DNA of 28,094 bases from an uncultured Lachnospiraceae bacterium (lineage in GTDB: Bacteria > Bacillota > Clostridia > Lachnospirales > Lachnospiraceae): NCBI GenBank assembly GCA_910586955.1, contig CAJUMM010000018.1, positions 1 to 28,094 of the forward strand. The letters run 5' to 3'. The translations under genes and the position numbers were made by a program. The first letter of the stretch is position 1. Every line of letters starts with the position of its first letter. Below, piece by piece: positions 15,629-22,358 of the stretch. Below the pieces are notes generated by a model. The model did not search any database and had not been told where the DNA came from. It saw nothing but the letters and a program-made list of their open reading frames with translations.

Positions 15629-16618
15629 GTGAAGAAAATTATGAATCAGCCGGAAAACTACACAGACGATATGCTGCGTGGCATCTACGCAGCCCACAAG
15701 GATCAGGTGAAATATGCCGGCGGGGATCTGCGGTGCTACTGCACGGCTAAGAAGGTTCCGGGAAAGGTAGCCATTGTTACCGGAGGAGGAACGGGACACC
15801 TGCCTCTGTTCCTGGGCTATGTGGGAGAGGGGCTCCTGGACGGCTGCGGGGTGGGAAGCGTTTTCCAGTCCCCTTCCGCAGAGCAGATCTTTGAGATTAG
15901 CAAGGAGGTGGAGGCCGGAGCAGGCGTTTTATACCTCTACGGCAATTACACCGGGGACATTATGAATTTTGACATGGCGGCGGAGCTGTGCGAGATGGAG
16001 GATATTGAGACCTGCACCGTGGTGGGTGCGGATGATGTAAATTCCGGGGAACCTAAAGTGCGTCGGGGCGTCGCAGGTATTTTCTTCCTCTACAAAGCGG
16101 CAGGAGCAAAAGCGGCCCAGATGGGGAATTTAGAGGAAGTGGCGGCTGCGGCCCGGAAGGCAAAGGATGCCACGAGAACGGTGGGCTTTGCCTTTACCCC
16201 CTGTATCATCCCGGAGATCGGCCGTCCCAACTTCACCCTGGAGGAAAACGAGATGGCTATGGGTATGGGGATTCACGGGGAGCCGGGGATCTGGAACGGA
16301 CCTTTGCGCAGCTCCGCCGAGATTGCCAGGGAGTCTTTGGAGACTCTTTTGAAAGATATGCCTGTAGAGGCCGGGGAGGAAGTGGCTGTGCTGATCAACG
16401 GCCTGGGAGCTACCTCTGTGGAGGAGCTCTATATTCTGCTACATGACGTTCTCACCCAGCTTGGGGAGAGGCAGATCCGGGTTTACCGCTCCTTCGTAGG
16501 AGAATTTGCCACATCCATGGAGATGGCAGGAGCTTCTATCTCCATCTGCCGTCTGGATGATGAGATGAAAGAGTGGCTGGATTACCCGGTGGCGACGCCC
16601 TTTTACGTTCAGAAATGA
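15629..16618 (+). CDS. DhaK-like dihydroxyacetone kinase subunit
   Basis: A 329-residue protein of the DhaK family, whose substrate-binding subunit attaches dihydroxyacetone to a histidine as a hemiaminal. Key elements are intact: GGGTGHLP near 51-58 (catalytic His loop), NYTGD near 106-110 (catalytic Asp) and MGIHGEPG near 213-220 (the covalent-binding His). The start is GTG at 15629, with AGGAGG (15614-15619) 9 bases upstream. It forms a pair with the DhaL-like gene 13 bases downstream. No DhaM phosphotransferase gene is in the window. The enzyme may therefore use ATP, use a remote DhaM, or phosphorylate a different short ketose such as erythrulose; these alternatives are inference. Confidence 0.9.
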   Translation: MKKIMNQPENYTDDMLRGIYAAHKDQVKYAGGDLRCYCTAKKVPGKVAIVTGGGTGHLPLFLGYVGEGLLDGCGVGSVFQSPSAEQIFEISKEVEAGAGVLYLYGNYTGDIMNFDMAAELCEMEDIETCTVVGADDVNSGEPKVRRGVAGIFFLYKAAGAKAAQMGNLEEVAAAARKAKDATRTVGFAFTPCIIPEIGRPNFTLEENEMAMGMGIHGEPGIWNGPLRSSAEIARESLETLLKDMPVEAGEEVAVLINGLGATSVEELYILLHDVLTQLGERQIRVYRSFVGEFATSMEMAGASISICRLDDEMKEWLDYPVATPFYVQK

Positions 16619-16631
16619 GAGGTGAAGGCAG

Positions 16632-17273
16632 ATGGAGTATTTGACAAGGGAGGATTTGCCGGAATTCTTCGAGGGTGTTGCGGCTGTAATGGAGAAGCAG
16701 GTAGAATTCCTGGGTAATATGGATGCCAAAATGGGGGATGGAGACTTAGGGATTACCATGGGGAAAGGTTTCTCGGCCCTGCCGGGGATTCTGCGGGACA
16801 TTGAGGAGGCGGATCTTGGAAAAGCCTTGATGAAAGCCGGCATGAAGATGGCCTCGGTGGTGCCCTCCACCATGGGAACCCTCATGGCTTCCGGTATTAT
16901 GTCCGGCGGCAAAAAGGTAACGGGACAGGAAGAACTGGGGGCTTTTGGATACCAGCTTTTCCTCCAGGGCTTTGCAGAGGGACTTTCCAAACGGGGCAAG
17001 TGCGCAAGGGGAGAGCGCACGGTCCTGGATGCCATAGGGGAAGCAGCGGACTGCCTTAAGGCGGCCTTAGCCGGGAATGAAGGCCTGTCTCTTTCCCAGG
17101 CGGCGGAGATTGCAGCCCGGGGCGCTATGGAGGGCGTGGAGAAGACAAAGTCTATGGAGCCCAAGTACGGAAAGGCGGCCGTTCACAAGGCGGCGGCCTT
17201 AGGCACCCCGGATCAGGGAGCCTATGCAGGGTATTTTATGCTTCTGGGGATGGCGGAATTTTTGAAGAAATAG
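16632..17273 (+). CDS. DhaL-like dihydroxyacetone kinase nucleotide-binding subunit
   Basis: A 213-residue helical-barrel subunit that binds ATP/ADP and magnesium through an aspartate cluster. The motif MDAKMGDGDLGITM near 30-43 keeps the metal-binding Asp residues, though the usual DHG triplet reads DLG. The second nucleotide motif (GDKTxLD in E. coli) appears as GERTVLD near 127-133. It starts 13 bases after the dhaK-like stop, after a GAGGTGA site. The deviations suggest a divergent subfamily, not a broken gene, because the frame is intact and of full length. Confidence 0.9.
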   Translation: MEYLTREDLPEFFEGVAAVMEKQVEFLGNMDAKMGDGDLGITMGKGFSALPGILRDIEEADLGKALMKAGMKMASVVPSTMGTLMASGIMSGGKKVTGQEELGAFGYQLFLQGFAEGLSKRGKCARGERTVLDAIGEAADCLKAALAGNEGLSLSQAAEIAARGAMEGVEKTKSMEPKYGKAAVHKAAALGTPDQGAYAGYFMLLGMAEFLKK

Positions 17274-17283
17274 CAATCAGATA

Positions 17284-17403
17284 CGGAACTGGAATAAAAA
17301 AACAGCAGATTTCCGGAAAGCGCCGGAAGGATTTACAGACGCAGAGCGGCTGGAAGTCCTTCCAGAAAAGGGGGGCTGGGAGGAAAACTGCGGAACTGGA
17401 ATA
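17284..17403 (+). repeat. Structured intergenic repeat, copy 2, bounded by a 13-bp direct repeat
   Basis: CGGAACTGGAATA occurs exactly at 17284-17296 and 17391-17403, and the core between is closely similar to copy 1. The same nested fold is possible: CCGGAAGGA (17323-17331) with TCCTTCCAG (17357-17365) around CAGACGC-AGA-GCGGCTG, where the inner stem has one mismatch. It again ends at the ribosome-binding site of the next gene. The flanking direct repeat differs in sequence from that of copy 1. Confidence 0.75.
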
Positions 17404-17414
17404 GGAGCTGTGAT

Positions 17415-17837
17415 ATGGATAAAGAAGAAGTCAGGAAATTTGGCGGCATGTTTAATATTTTTGAGGGCTACAACTGGGAGAAATCAAGCGGCCTGGACCT
17501 CCATCTGGTGCTGACGCCTCGTCTTGGATCCCGCAACATCGGCATCACAAGCGCAGTTCACTATCCGGGCATGGAGTTTGAACCCCATGTGCATCCCCTG
17601 TCGGAAGAGCTGGTCTTCTGCTATGAGGGGGAAGGGGAATTCTACCTCTTTGACAAGTGGATTCCGGTGAAGGCCGGGGATGTGCTGTATGCGCCTCCGG
17701 GGGTGTATCACGGCACCAGAAAGCCCAAGGGCAGTGAAGGGACCTTTATCACCATCGGCGTGGCCACGCCGCCCCAGCTGGATCTGTATAACCGGATTGG
17801 GTATGATGTGCTGGGGGAGGGGGAGGGTTCTATTTGA
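17415..17837 (+). CDS. Cupin-domain protein 2
   Basis: A 140-residue cupin, paralogue of the gene at 14051, with about half of the residues the same by eye. Metal-binding residues are present: HVHP, the glutamate in EELVF, and the histidine in YAPPGVYHGT. The first third differs most (NIFEGYNWEKSSGLDLH against NIHDGEIWTMPNGHKVH), which may reflect different substrates or a heteromeric pairing. AGGAG (17403-17407) is 7 bases upstream. It is the last gene of the operon. No strong plus-strand terminator is visible after it; an imperfect CTAACTT/AAGTTAG hairpin lies at 17884-17906. Confidence 0.88.
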   Translation: MDKEEVRKFGGMFNIFEGYNWEKSSGLDLHLVLTPRLGSRNIGITSAVHYPGMEFEPHVHPLSEELVFCYEGEGEFYLFDKWIPVKAGDVLYAPPGVYHGTRKPKGSEGTFITIGVATPPQLDLYNRIGYDVLGEGEGSI

Positions 17838-17914
17838 CGCACTTCTGATTCTCTGATAGTGTTTGACTCAAAATATATGCTTCTAACTTTTTTTGACAAG
17901 TTAGGGGAGCCAGG

Positions 17915-17959
17915 ATAAAAAAGGACATGACGATACCTCCCGGATACCGCCGTGTCCTT
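17915..17959 (-). terminator. Possible minus-strand terminator
   Basis: On the minus strand AAGGACA (17959-17953) pairs with TGTCCTT (17927-17921) across a long loop, and is followed by a T-run (17922-17915). It lies in the 331-base gene-free stretch 17838-18168, downstream of the XRE gene. The loop is long, so confidence is limited. Confidence 0.45.
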
Positions 17960-18002
17960 AAAAATGGGTAACATCAACACACCCTCCGTTTTCCATTTTT
18001 TC

Positions 18003-18047
18003 AAAAGAAAGCGGCGGCCCTGAAACTTGTTATTTCAAAACCGCCGC
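18003..18047 (-). terminator. Minus-strand terminator after the XRE regulator
   Basis: Read on the minus strand, GCGGCGG (18047-18041) pairs with CCGCCGC (18017-18011), with inner GAAA/TTTC pairs, and is followed by TTTCTTTT (18010-18003). It is 120 bases past the XRE stop codon. The remainder of the gap 18048-18168 shows nothing recognisable. Confidence 0.65.
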
Positions 18048-18168
18048 AGAGCTACTCGTATTTTGTTCAGGCGCACAGATGCCTGCCGTCGAAACAACGA
18101 TTTTTTATTATCCCGTGTGGATTGCATTAGATTTATCCGTTTTTCTTTTTGCGATTTAGGAAAACATT

Positions 18169-18786
18169 TTACGCATAAAGTATTTTCCCGCAATTTCTAA
18201 ACTCTACATCACCAATTTCAAATCTCGAATTTGTTTCTGTTGGCATTATTTGAACCAATTCGCGGCTTTCAATAAATTCATCGGATACCAGAACCAAAAA
18301 TTGTCTTTCCGCTTTTACTACCAAGTAGAACTCCTTATCCAAATTTTTTAACTCGTTTAGTAACTCTGGAATTCCCAACAAAGGTATTCCAGATGTTACA
18401 GCCGTGAAAAGTCCCACCGCACGGTCTATTGCTTTTTCAGATTGGAGCGTGCACTGTTTTGCTATCAAAGTATATATTTCAGCATCCGGGTATTTCTCTC
18501 GAACAGCATAGTCCTTTTTTACCTTTTTCCTTTTCCCGTTGTACTTTTCGAGAACAATAATTTCTCTAATTATGGCCTTATCTACTTTTCCGCCGTCATC
18601 TAAAAGATAGTCTATACTAATATTGAGTAGGGATGATATTCTTTTTATATTTTCGATATCAGGAATACCCGCACCTGTCTCCCATTTAGTAATTGCTTGT
18701 CGTGATACACTCAATTTTTCCGCCATCTGCGTTTGTGTAAGTCCAGCCTGCTTTCTGGCCACTCTTATTTTTTCTCCGATAGTCAT
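18169..18786 (-). CDS. XRE-family helix-turn-helix regulator with unknown C-terminal domain
   Basis: A 205-residue protein. Residues 1-62 are a lambda-repressor-type HTH (GEKIRVARKQAGLTQTQMAE, then SVSRQAITKWETG and SIDYLLDD). A Lys-rich linker (KYNGKRKKVKKDY near 80-92) leads to a roughly 110-residue domain I do not recognise. GGAGG lies 9 bases before the ATG on the minus strand. Base composition is visibly more AT-rich than in the catabolic operon, as it is for the toxin-antitoxin genes 650 bases away, which suggests an acquired patch. Target and signal are unknown. Confidence 0.85.
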   Translation of the reverse strand: MTIGEKIRVARKQAGLTQTQMAEKLSVSRQAITKWETGAGIPDIENIKRISSLLNISIDYLLDDGGKVDKAIIREIIVLEKYNGKRKKVKKDYAVREKYPDAEIYTLIAKQCTLQSEKAIDRAVGLFTAVTSGIPLLGIPELLNELKNLDKEFYLVVKAERQFLVLVSDEFIESRELVQIMPTETNSRFEIGDVEFRNCGKILYA

Positions 18787-18992
18787 AGTTTGTCACCTCC
18801 AAGTTTATGACAATTAAAAATATGGAAGATGTCCTAACTTTAGATGAACGTAACAATGCGTTTTATGCAGCTTCAATGTATCAAATTATAAGAAAGAATT
18901 CAAGAAACGCTTTATTGCAAAGATGAAACTCATCGTGGCATTCGCTTCATTTGAAACTTTCTAATAATATTATACACGATATGACAAGGATG

Positions 18993-19032
18993 ACGAAATA
19001 AAATACTACCCAAATATAAAATTTTATTTCGT
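18993..19032. repeat. Perfect 12-bp AT-rich inverted repeat
   Basis: ACGAAATAAAAT (18993-19004) is mirrored exactly by ATTTTATTTCGT (19021-19032) with a 16-base loop, in the gap between the XRE gene and the remnant at 19086. It could be a regulator-binding dyad, a terminator-like hairpin or an element end. The rest of 18787-19085 is AT-rich without a convincing gene. Confidence 0.55.
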
Positions 19033-19085
19033 TCTCATAATAAAAGTGGATAAGAAAGGAATGCTAAGCCTGGGGGGCCAGGCGG

Positions 19086-19387
19086 GAACTGATTGGTTAT
19101 GATGTCAGCGGCGCAACGACGGAGATTGATACTTGCCATTGCCCTGCTTCCCAATAAGAAAGAATTTGCCGGGAACCGGTACTATTATTCAGTGGAAATC
19201 AAGGATATGGTAACCAGCCCTTCCGCAATCCTGGACACAAAGACTTTGTGGGAAGGAGAAAATCCCCTGGGTTTCACTATGAAATTTGAGAATGCTCCGG
19301 GAAGTACGGAGGCAAAACCGCTGTATCTGTGCAGGATAGAGGGGCTTTCATCATATGGCATTTGCATTTTCAATAACAGTACTATAT
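19086..19387 (+). pseudogene. Probable frameshifted gene remnant, unknown family
   Basis: A 98-codon frame (19093-19389) has a protein-like second half (NRYYYSVEIKDMVTSP and TLWEGENPLGF) but no ribosome-binding site and an implausible N-terminus. In another frame, 19086-19157 reads the protein-like ELIGYDVSGATTEIDTCHC before stopping. The two halves look like pieces of one former gene split by a frameshift. I do not recognise the family. The mntA promoter overlaps its end. It may also be a chance open frame. Confidence 0.35.
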
Positions 19388-19390
19388 AAT
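19362..19390 (+). promoter_or_regulatory. Promoter of the mntA-hepT pair
   Basis: TTGCAT (19362-19367) and TATAAT (19385-19390) are separated by 17 bases, 40 bases before the GTG start. Confidence 0.75.
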
Positions 19391-19429
19391 GAAATGTATA
19401 AAAATAGAAGAATGTTATGGAGGTATAGG

Positions 19430-19726
19430 GTGTCTTATACAATAGATGAGATAAAAACAAAAGCAATTCCCATAGCAATTCGTTATGGTGTGGATTCGCT
19501 TAGCCTTTTTGGTTCTTATGCAAGGGGTGATGCTGATGAAAAAAGCGATTTGGATTTTTTGATACTTAAGGGAAACATGAAGGGCATCCTTTCATATTGT
19601 GGTATGATTGCAGATTTGGAAGACATATTCCATTGCCATGTGGACTTAGTAATGAAAAATGCAATCAAAGATGAGAAATTTCTTGAAGAGATTGCCAAGG
19701 ATGAGGTGAAACTCTATGAGAGGTAA
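19430..19726 (+). CDS. mntA: MNT-domain nucleotidyltransferase antitoxin (MntA-like)
   Basis: A 98-residue minimal nucleotidyltransferase. The signature GSx10DxD is exact: GSYARGDADEKSDLD at 28-42. In characterised HEPN/MNT systems this enzyme AMPylates a tyrosine near the HepT active site and so silences the toxin. GTG at 19430 is chosen because GGAGG (19419-19423) lies 6 bases upstream. In-frame ATGs at 19412 and 19355 would place that Shine-Dalgarno and the promoter inside the coding sequence. It overlaps the toxin gene by 11 bases. Antitoxin-first order is usual for some families of this type VII group. Confidence 0.87.
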   Translation: MSYTIDEIKTKAIPIAIRYGVDSLSLFGSYARGDADEKSDLDFLILKGNMKGILSYCGMIADLEDIFHCHVDLVMKNAIKDEKFLEEIAKDEVKLYER

Positions 19727-20078
19727 GAAATCGGAGCAGATTGTGCTGCAAAAAATAATCCGGTATTGTGACGAGATAACACAGATTTTAAAAAAACACC
19801 ATTATGACAGAGAAGACTTTGAAAATGATAAAGAATTTCAGTTTGCAAGCGGGATGTGTATTATCCAGATAGGAGAACTAGTTGTTCGGCTAGATGAGGA
19901 ATTTATAAAAAAGTATTCGGATATTCCTTGGCGCCAGATAAAGGGAATGCGAAATATTTATGCTCACGATTATGATATTATTGACAATGATACTGTGTGG
20001 GAAACAATTACAGAAGAAATTCCGGAACTGAAAGAGAAAATGCAGGAAATTTCTCGTCTTTTGAGTAAAGAAGAATAG
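19716..20078 (+). CDS. hepT: HEPN-domain RNase toxin (HepT-like, DUF86)
   Basis: A 120-residue all-helical HEPN protein. The RX4HXY catalytic motif is intact: R79, H84 and Y86 in RNIYAHDY, with the Tyr being the residue AMPylated by MntA in studied systems. The ATG lies inside the end of mntA after GAGGTGA, so the two are translationally coupled. The pair probably acts as a toxin-antitoxin module, aimed at tRNA or mRNA by analogy. The intact active site together with an intact antitoxin suggests that it is functional. Confidence 0.87.
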   Translation: MRGKKSEQIVLQKIIRYCDEITQILKKHHYDREDFENDKEFQFASGMCIIQIGELVVRLDEEFIKKYSDIPWRQIKGMRNIYAHDYDIIDNDTVWETITEEIPELKEKMQEISRLLSKEE

Positions 20079-20100
20079 TTTTAAAAAGCAGAGGCTTGGA

Positions 20101-20129
20101 TTTACACCAGGTCCGTCTTTTATTATAAT
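20101..20129 (+). promoter_or_regulatory. Promoter of the FtsA-like gene
   Basis: TTTACA (20101-20106) and TATAAT (20124-20129) are 17 bases apart, 57 bases before the chosen start. Confidence 0.65.
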
Positions 20130-20186
20130 ATAGAAAGAAAAATTACGTGGAAATCCGGGGATCGCCGGAGGTGCAGGAGGATGGAT

Positions 20187-22244
20187 ATGGCCAGAGGAAG
20201 AGTGAAGCGGGTACAGGAGCCGACAAGTCAGGCGGCAAATATGATTTTGGCTCTCGATATCGGAACCCGGAGCATTATCGGAATGGTGGGAACCGTAGAA
20301 GAGGGAAAGGTGCGGATCCTTGCCATTGAAAAAGAAGAGCATACGGAACGGGCGATGATCGACGGACAGATTGAAAATATAGAGAAGGTGGCGGCCTTGG
20401 CGGGAAAGGTGAAGAACCGCCTGGAGAAAAAGGTAAACTGCCGCCTGGAGCGGGTTTGCGTGGCGGCTGCAGGACGGGCCCTGCGGACCAAGCGTGCGGA
20501 ATTTGAGCTGGAGCTTCCGGGCCCCCAGCTGATTGACGATGAGATTATCAGCCGTCTGGAGGCAGGAGCCATCAGCAGGGCCGAGGAGGCCTTCGATGCG
20601 GAAAATGCGGCCGAGGAGGATACCAGGCGCTTCTATCTGGTGGGCTATACGGTCTGCCAGTATTATCTGGACAAATATATGATTTCCAGCTTGAAAGACC
20701 ACCGGGGGAAACAGGTGAAAGCGGATCTGATTGCCACCTTCCTTCCCAGCGAGGTAGTGGAAAGCCTGTATACCACCATGAACAAGATCGGGCTGGAGGT
20801 GGCAAGCATTACCCTGGAGCCTATTGCGGCTATCAATGCTACGATTCCTGCCAATCTCCGGCTTTTGAATTTGGTGATGGTGGATATCGGCGCCGGAACC
20901 TCCGATATAGCAGCCTGTACGGATGGAAGCGTTACAGGCTATACCATGGCTACGGTGGCAGGGGATGAGATTACGGAAACTCTGATGAAAGAGTATCTGG
21001 TGGATTTCCAGACGGCAGAGCTGATGAAGGCCCAGGTGGAGCAGGAAGAGGAAATTACTTTTACGGATATTTTGGGATTTGAGCAGAGTATATCTAGGGA
21101 GGAACTGCTTCAGAGCATTCAGGGGACATCCGATTCCCTCTGCAGGGAGATTGCGGATAAGGTGCTGGACATAAACGGGAATTCCCCGTCGGCCCTGTTT
21201 CTGGCCGGAGGCGGAAGCAAGCTGGCCGGATTGAAGGACGGACTGACCCGGGCTCTGGGAATGGATGCCAAGCGGGTGGCCATTGCCGGAAACAATTTCC
21301 GGGCAAATGCCTACTCGGAGGAGTATGATTTGAACAATCCGGAATATGCCACGCCCCTGGGAATCGTGATTTCCTCCGGATTGAACCTGATCAACGATGG
21401 CTTCCGGGTGACGCTGAACGATCGGCCTGCCAAGCTGTTTCGCAGCGGAAGCTTTACGGCTTTGAATCTTCTCATGATGAACGGCTACAGTTTCCAGGAT
21501 ATTATGGGGCGTCCCGGCTTCAATGTAGCGGTGACGGTAAACGGCAGACGGAAAGTATTTTACGGAACCTCTGCAGAACCTGCGGCCCTTTACATTAATA
21601 AGAAGGAAGGAAAGCTTTCGGAGGTCATTCACGCAGGGGACAGCATTGAATTTATCCCTGCCGTTCCGGGGGTGTCCGCTTCTCCCTGCCTGGGGGATGT
21701 GGAAGGGGCGGCTTCCAGCCTGGAGCTCACCCTGAACGGCGGCCCGGCAGATTTGGAGACGCCTTTGAAAAACGGCGATGTGATTGTGATGCGGGGACCG
21801 GAACCGAAGGAGCCGGAGAAACCGGCGGAGAAAGAAGAGCCGAAGAAGCCCTCAGCCCCGGAAAAGGCTCCGGAACCGGAAGCTGGGACAGAGCTTCCTA
21901 AGGTGCAGTCTGCAAAACCTGCCATGGAGAGAAAACCAGAGCCTGCCCCGGCGCTTAAGACAGAGCCCCGGCCGGTTTCCAGGCCGGTGCCTTCCCAGCC
22001 TGCCAAACCTGCGGAGAAACCGGCGGAGCGGAAGCTTTTGTTTCATTTAAACGGCCTTCCCATCCAGCTTCCCCAAAAGGAGGACGGAAGCCCTTATTAC
22101 TTGATGGATATGATCCAGTACTCCGGCATTGATTTGAAACAGCCCAGAGGTGCTATTTCCCTGCTTGTCAACGGACAGGAGGGAGTATTCCAGCAGGTGC
22201 TGAAAGAGGGGGATAATATCCGGATTGAGGAAGAGAGCGAATAG
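20187..22244 (+). CDS. FtsA-like cell division protein with long C-terminal extension
   Basis: A 685-residue actin-fold ATPase. The phosphate-binding motifs are ALDIGTRS near 22-29 and MVDIGAGTSD in the middle, with the adenosine motif FLAGGGSKLAG later, plus the SHS2-like insert typical of FtsA. True FtsA has about 420 residues. Here a further ~270 include a conserved-looking domain (NVAVTVNGRRKVFYG onwards), a Pro/Glu/Lys-rich disordered linker (about 540-620) and a compact end domain (LLFHLNGLPIQLP to the C-terminus). ATG 20187 is preferred, 6 bases after AGGAGG; the ATG at 20181 abuts that site. It stands alone, not beside ftsZ, so it may be an accessory divisome or envelope-assembly protein, as in other Clostridia. 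Confidence 0.85.
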   Translation: MARGRVKRVQEPTSQAANMILALDIGTRSIIGMVGTVEEGKVRILAIEKEEHTERAMIDGQIENIEKVAALAGKVKNRLEKKVNCRLERVCVAAAGRALRTKRAEFELELPGPQLIDDEIISRLEAGAISRAEEAFDAENAAEEDTRRFYLVGYTVCQYYLDKYMISSLKDHRGKQVKADLIATFLPSEVVESLYTTMNKIGLEVASITLEPIAAINATIPANLRLLNLVMVDIGAGTSDIAACTDGSVTGYTMATVAGDEITETLMKEYLVDFQTAELMKAQVEQEEEITFTDILGFEQSISREELLQSIQGTSDSLCREIADKVLDINGNSPSALFLAGGGSKLAGLKDGLTRALGMDAKRVAIAGNNFRANAYSEEYDLNNPEYATPLGIVISSGLNLINDGFRVTLNDRPAKLFRSGSFTALNLLMMNGYSFQDIMGRPGFNVAVTVNGRRKVFYGTSAEPAALYINKKEGKLSEVIHAGDSIEFIPAVPGVSASPCLGDVEGAASSLELTLNGGPADLETPLKNGDVIVMRGPEPKEPEKPAEKEEPKKPSAPEKAPEPEAGTELPKVQSAKPAMERKPEPAPALKTEPRPVSRPVPSQPAKPAEKPAERKLLFHLNGLPIQLPQKEDGSPYYLMDMIQYSGIDLKQPRGAISLLVNGQEGVFQQVLKEGDNIRIEEESE

Positions 22245-22263
22245 AGATTGTATGTCTTTTTGG

Positions 22264-22318
22264 AGCGGACTGGTCTCTGGTGAACGTTGTGTGTTTGCCG
22301 GAGGGTGGTCCGCTTTTG
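22264..22318 (+). terminator. Terminator after the FtsA-like gene
   Basis: AGCGGAC (22264-22270) pairs with GTCCGCT (22308-22314). A second inner stem, CTCTGGTGAAC with GTTTGCCGGAG, closes a 7-base loop. TTTT follows. The structure is long and bulged, but it is well placed 20 bases after the stop codon. Confidence 0.65.
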
Positions 22319-22358
22319 AATGCAAATAATCGGCAATAACTTTGCGGTTTTATAAACT

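Noticed and set aside
17708..18004. 98-codon minus-strand frame after the second cupin gene
   Set aside because: It overlaps the cupin coding sequence antisense and a hairpin; its composition is arbitrary.
19890..21632. 580-codon open frame on the minus strand
   Set aside because: It is antisense to hepT and the FtsA-like gene, whose motifs are clear. It has no ribosome-binding site, low-complexity composition and no recognisable domain.
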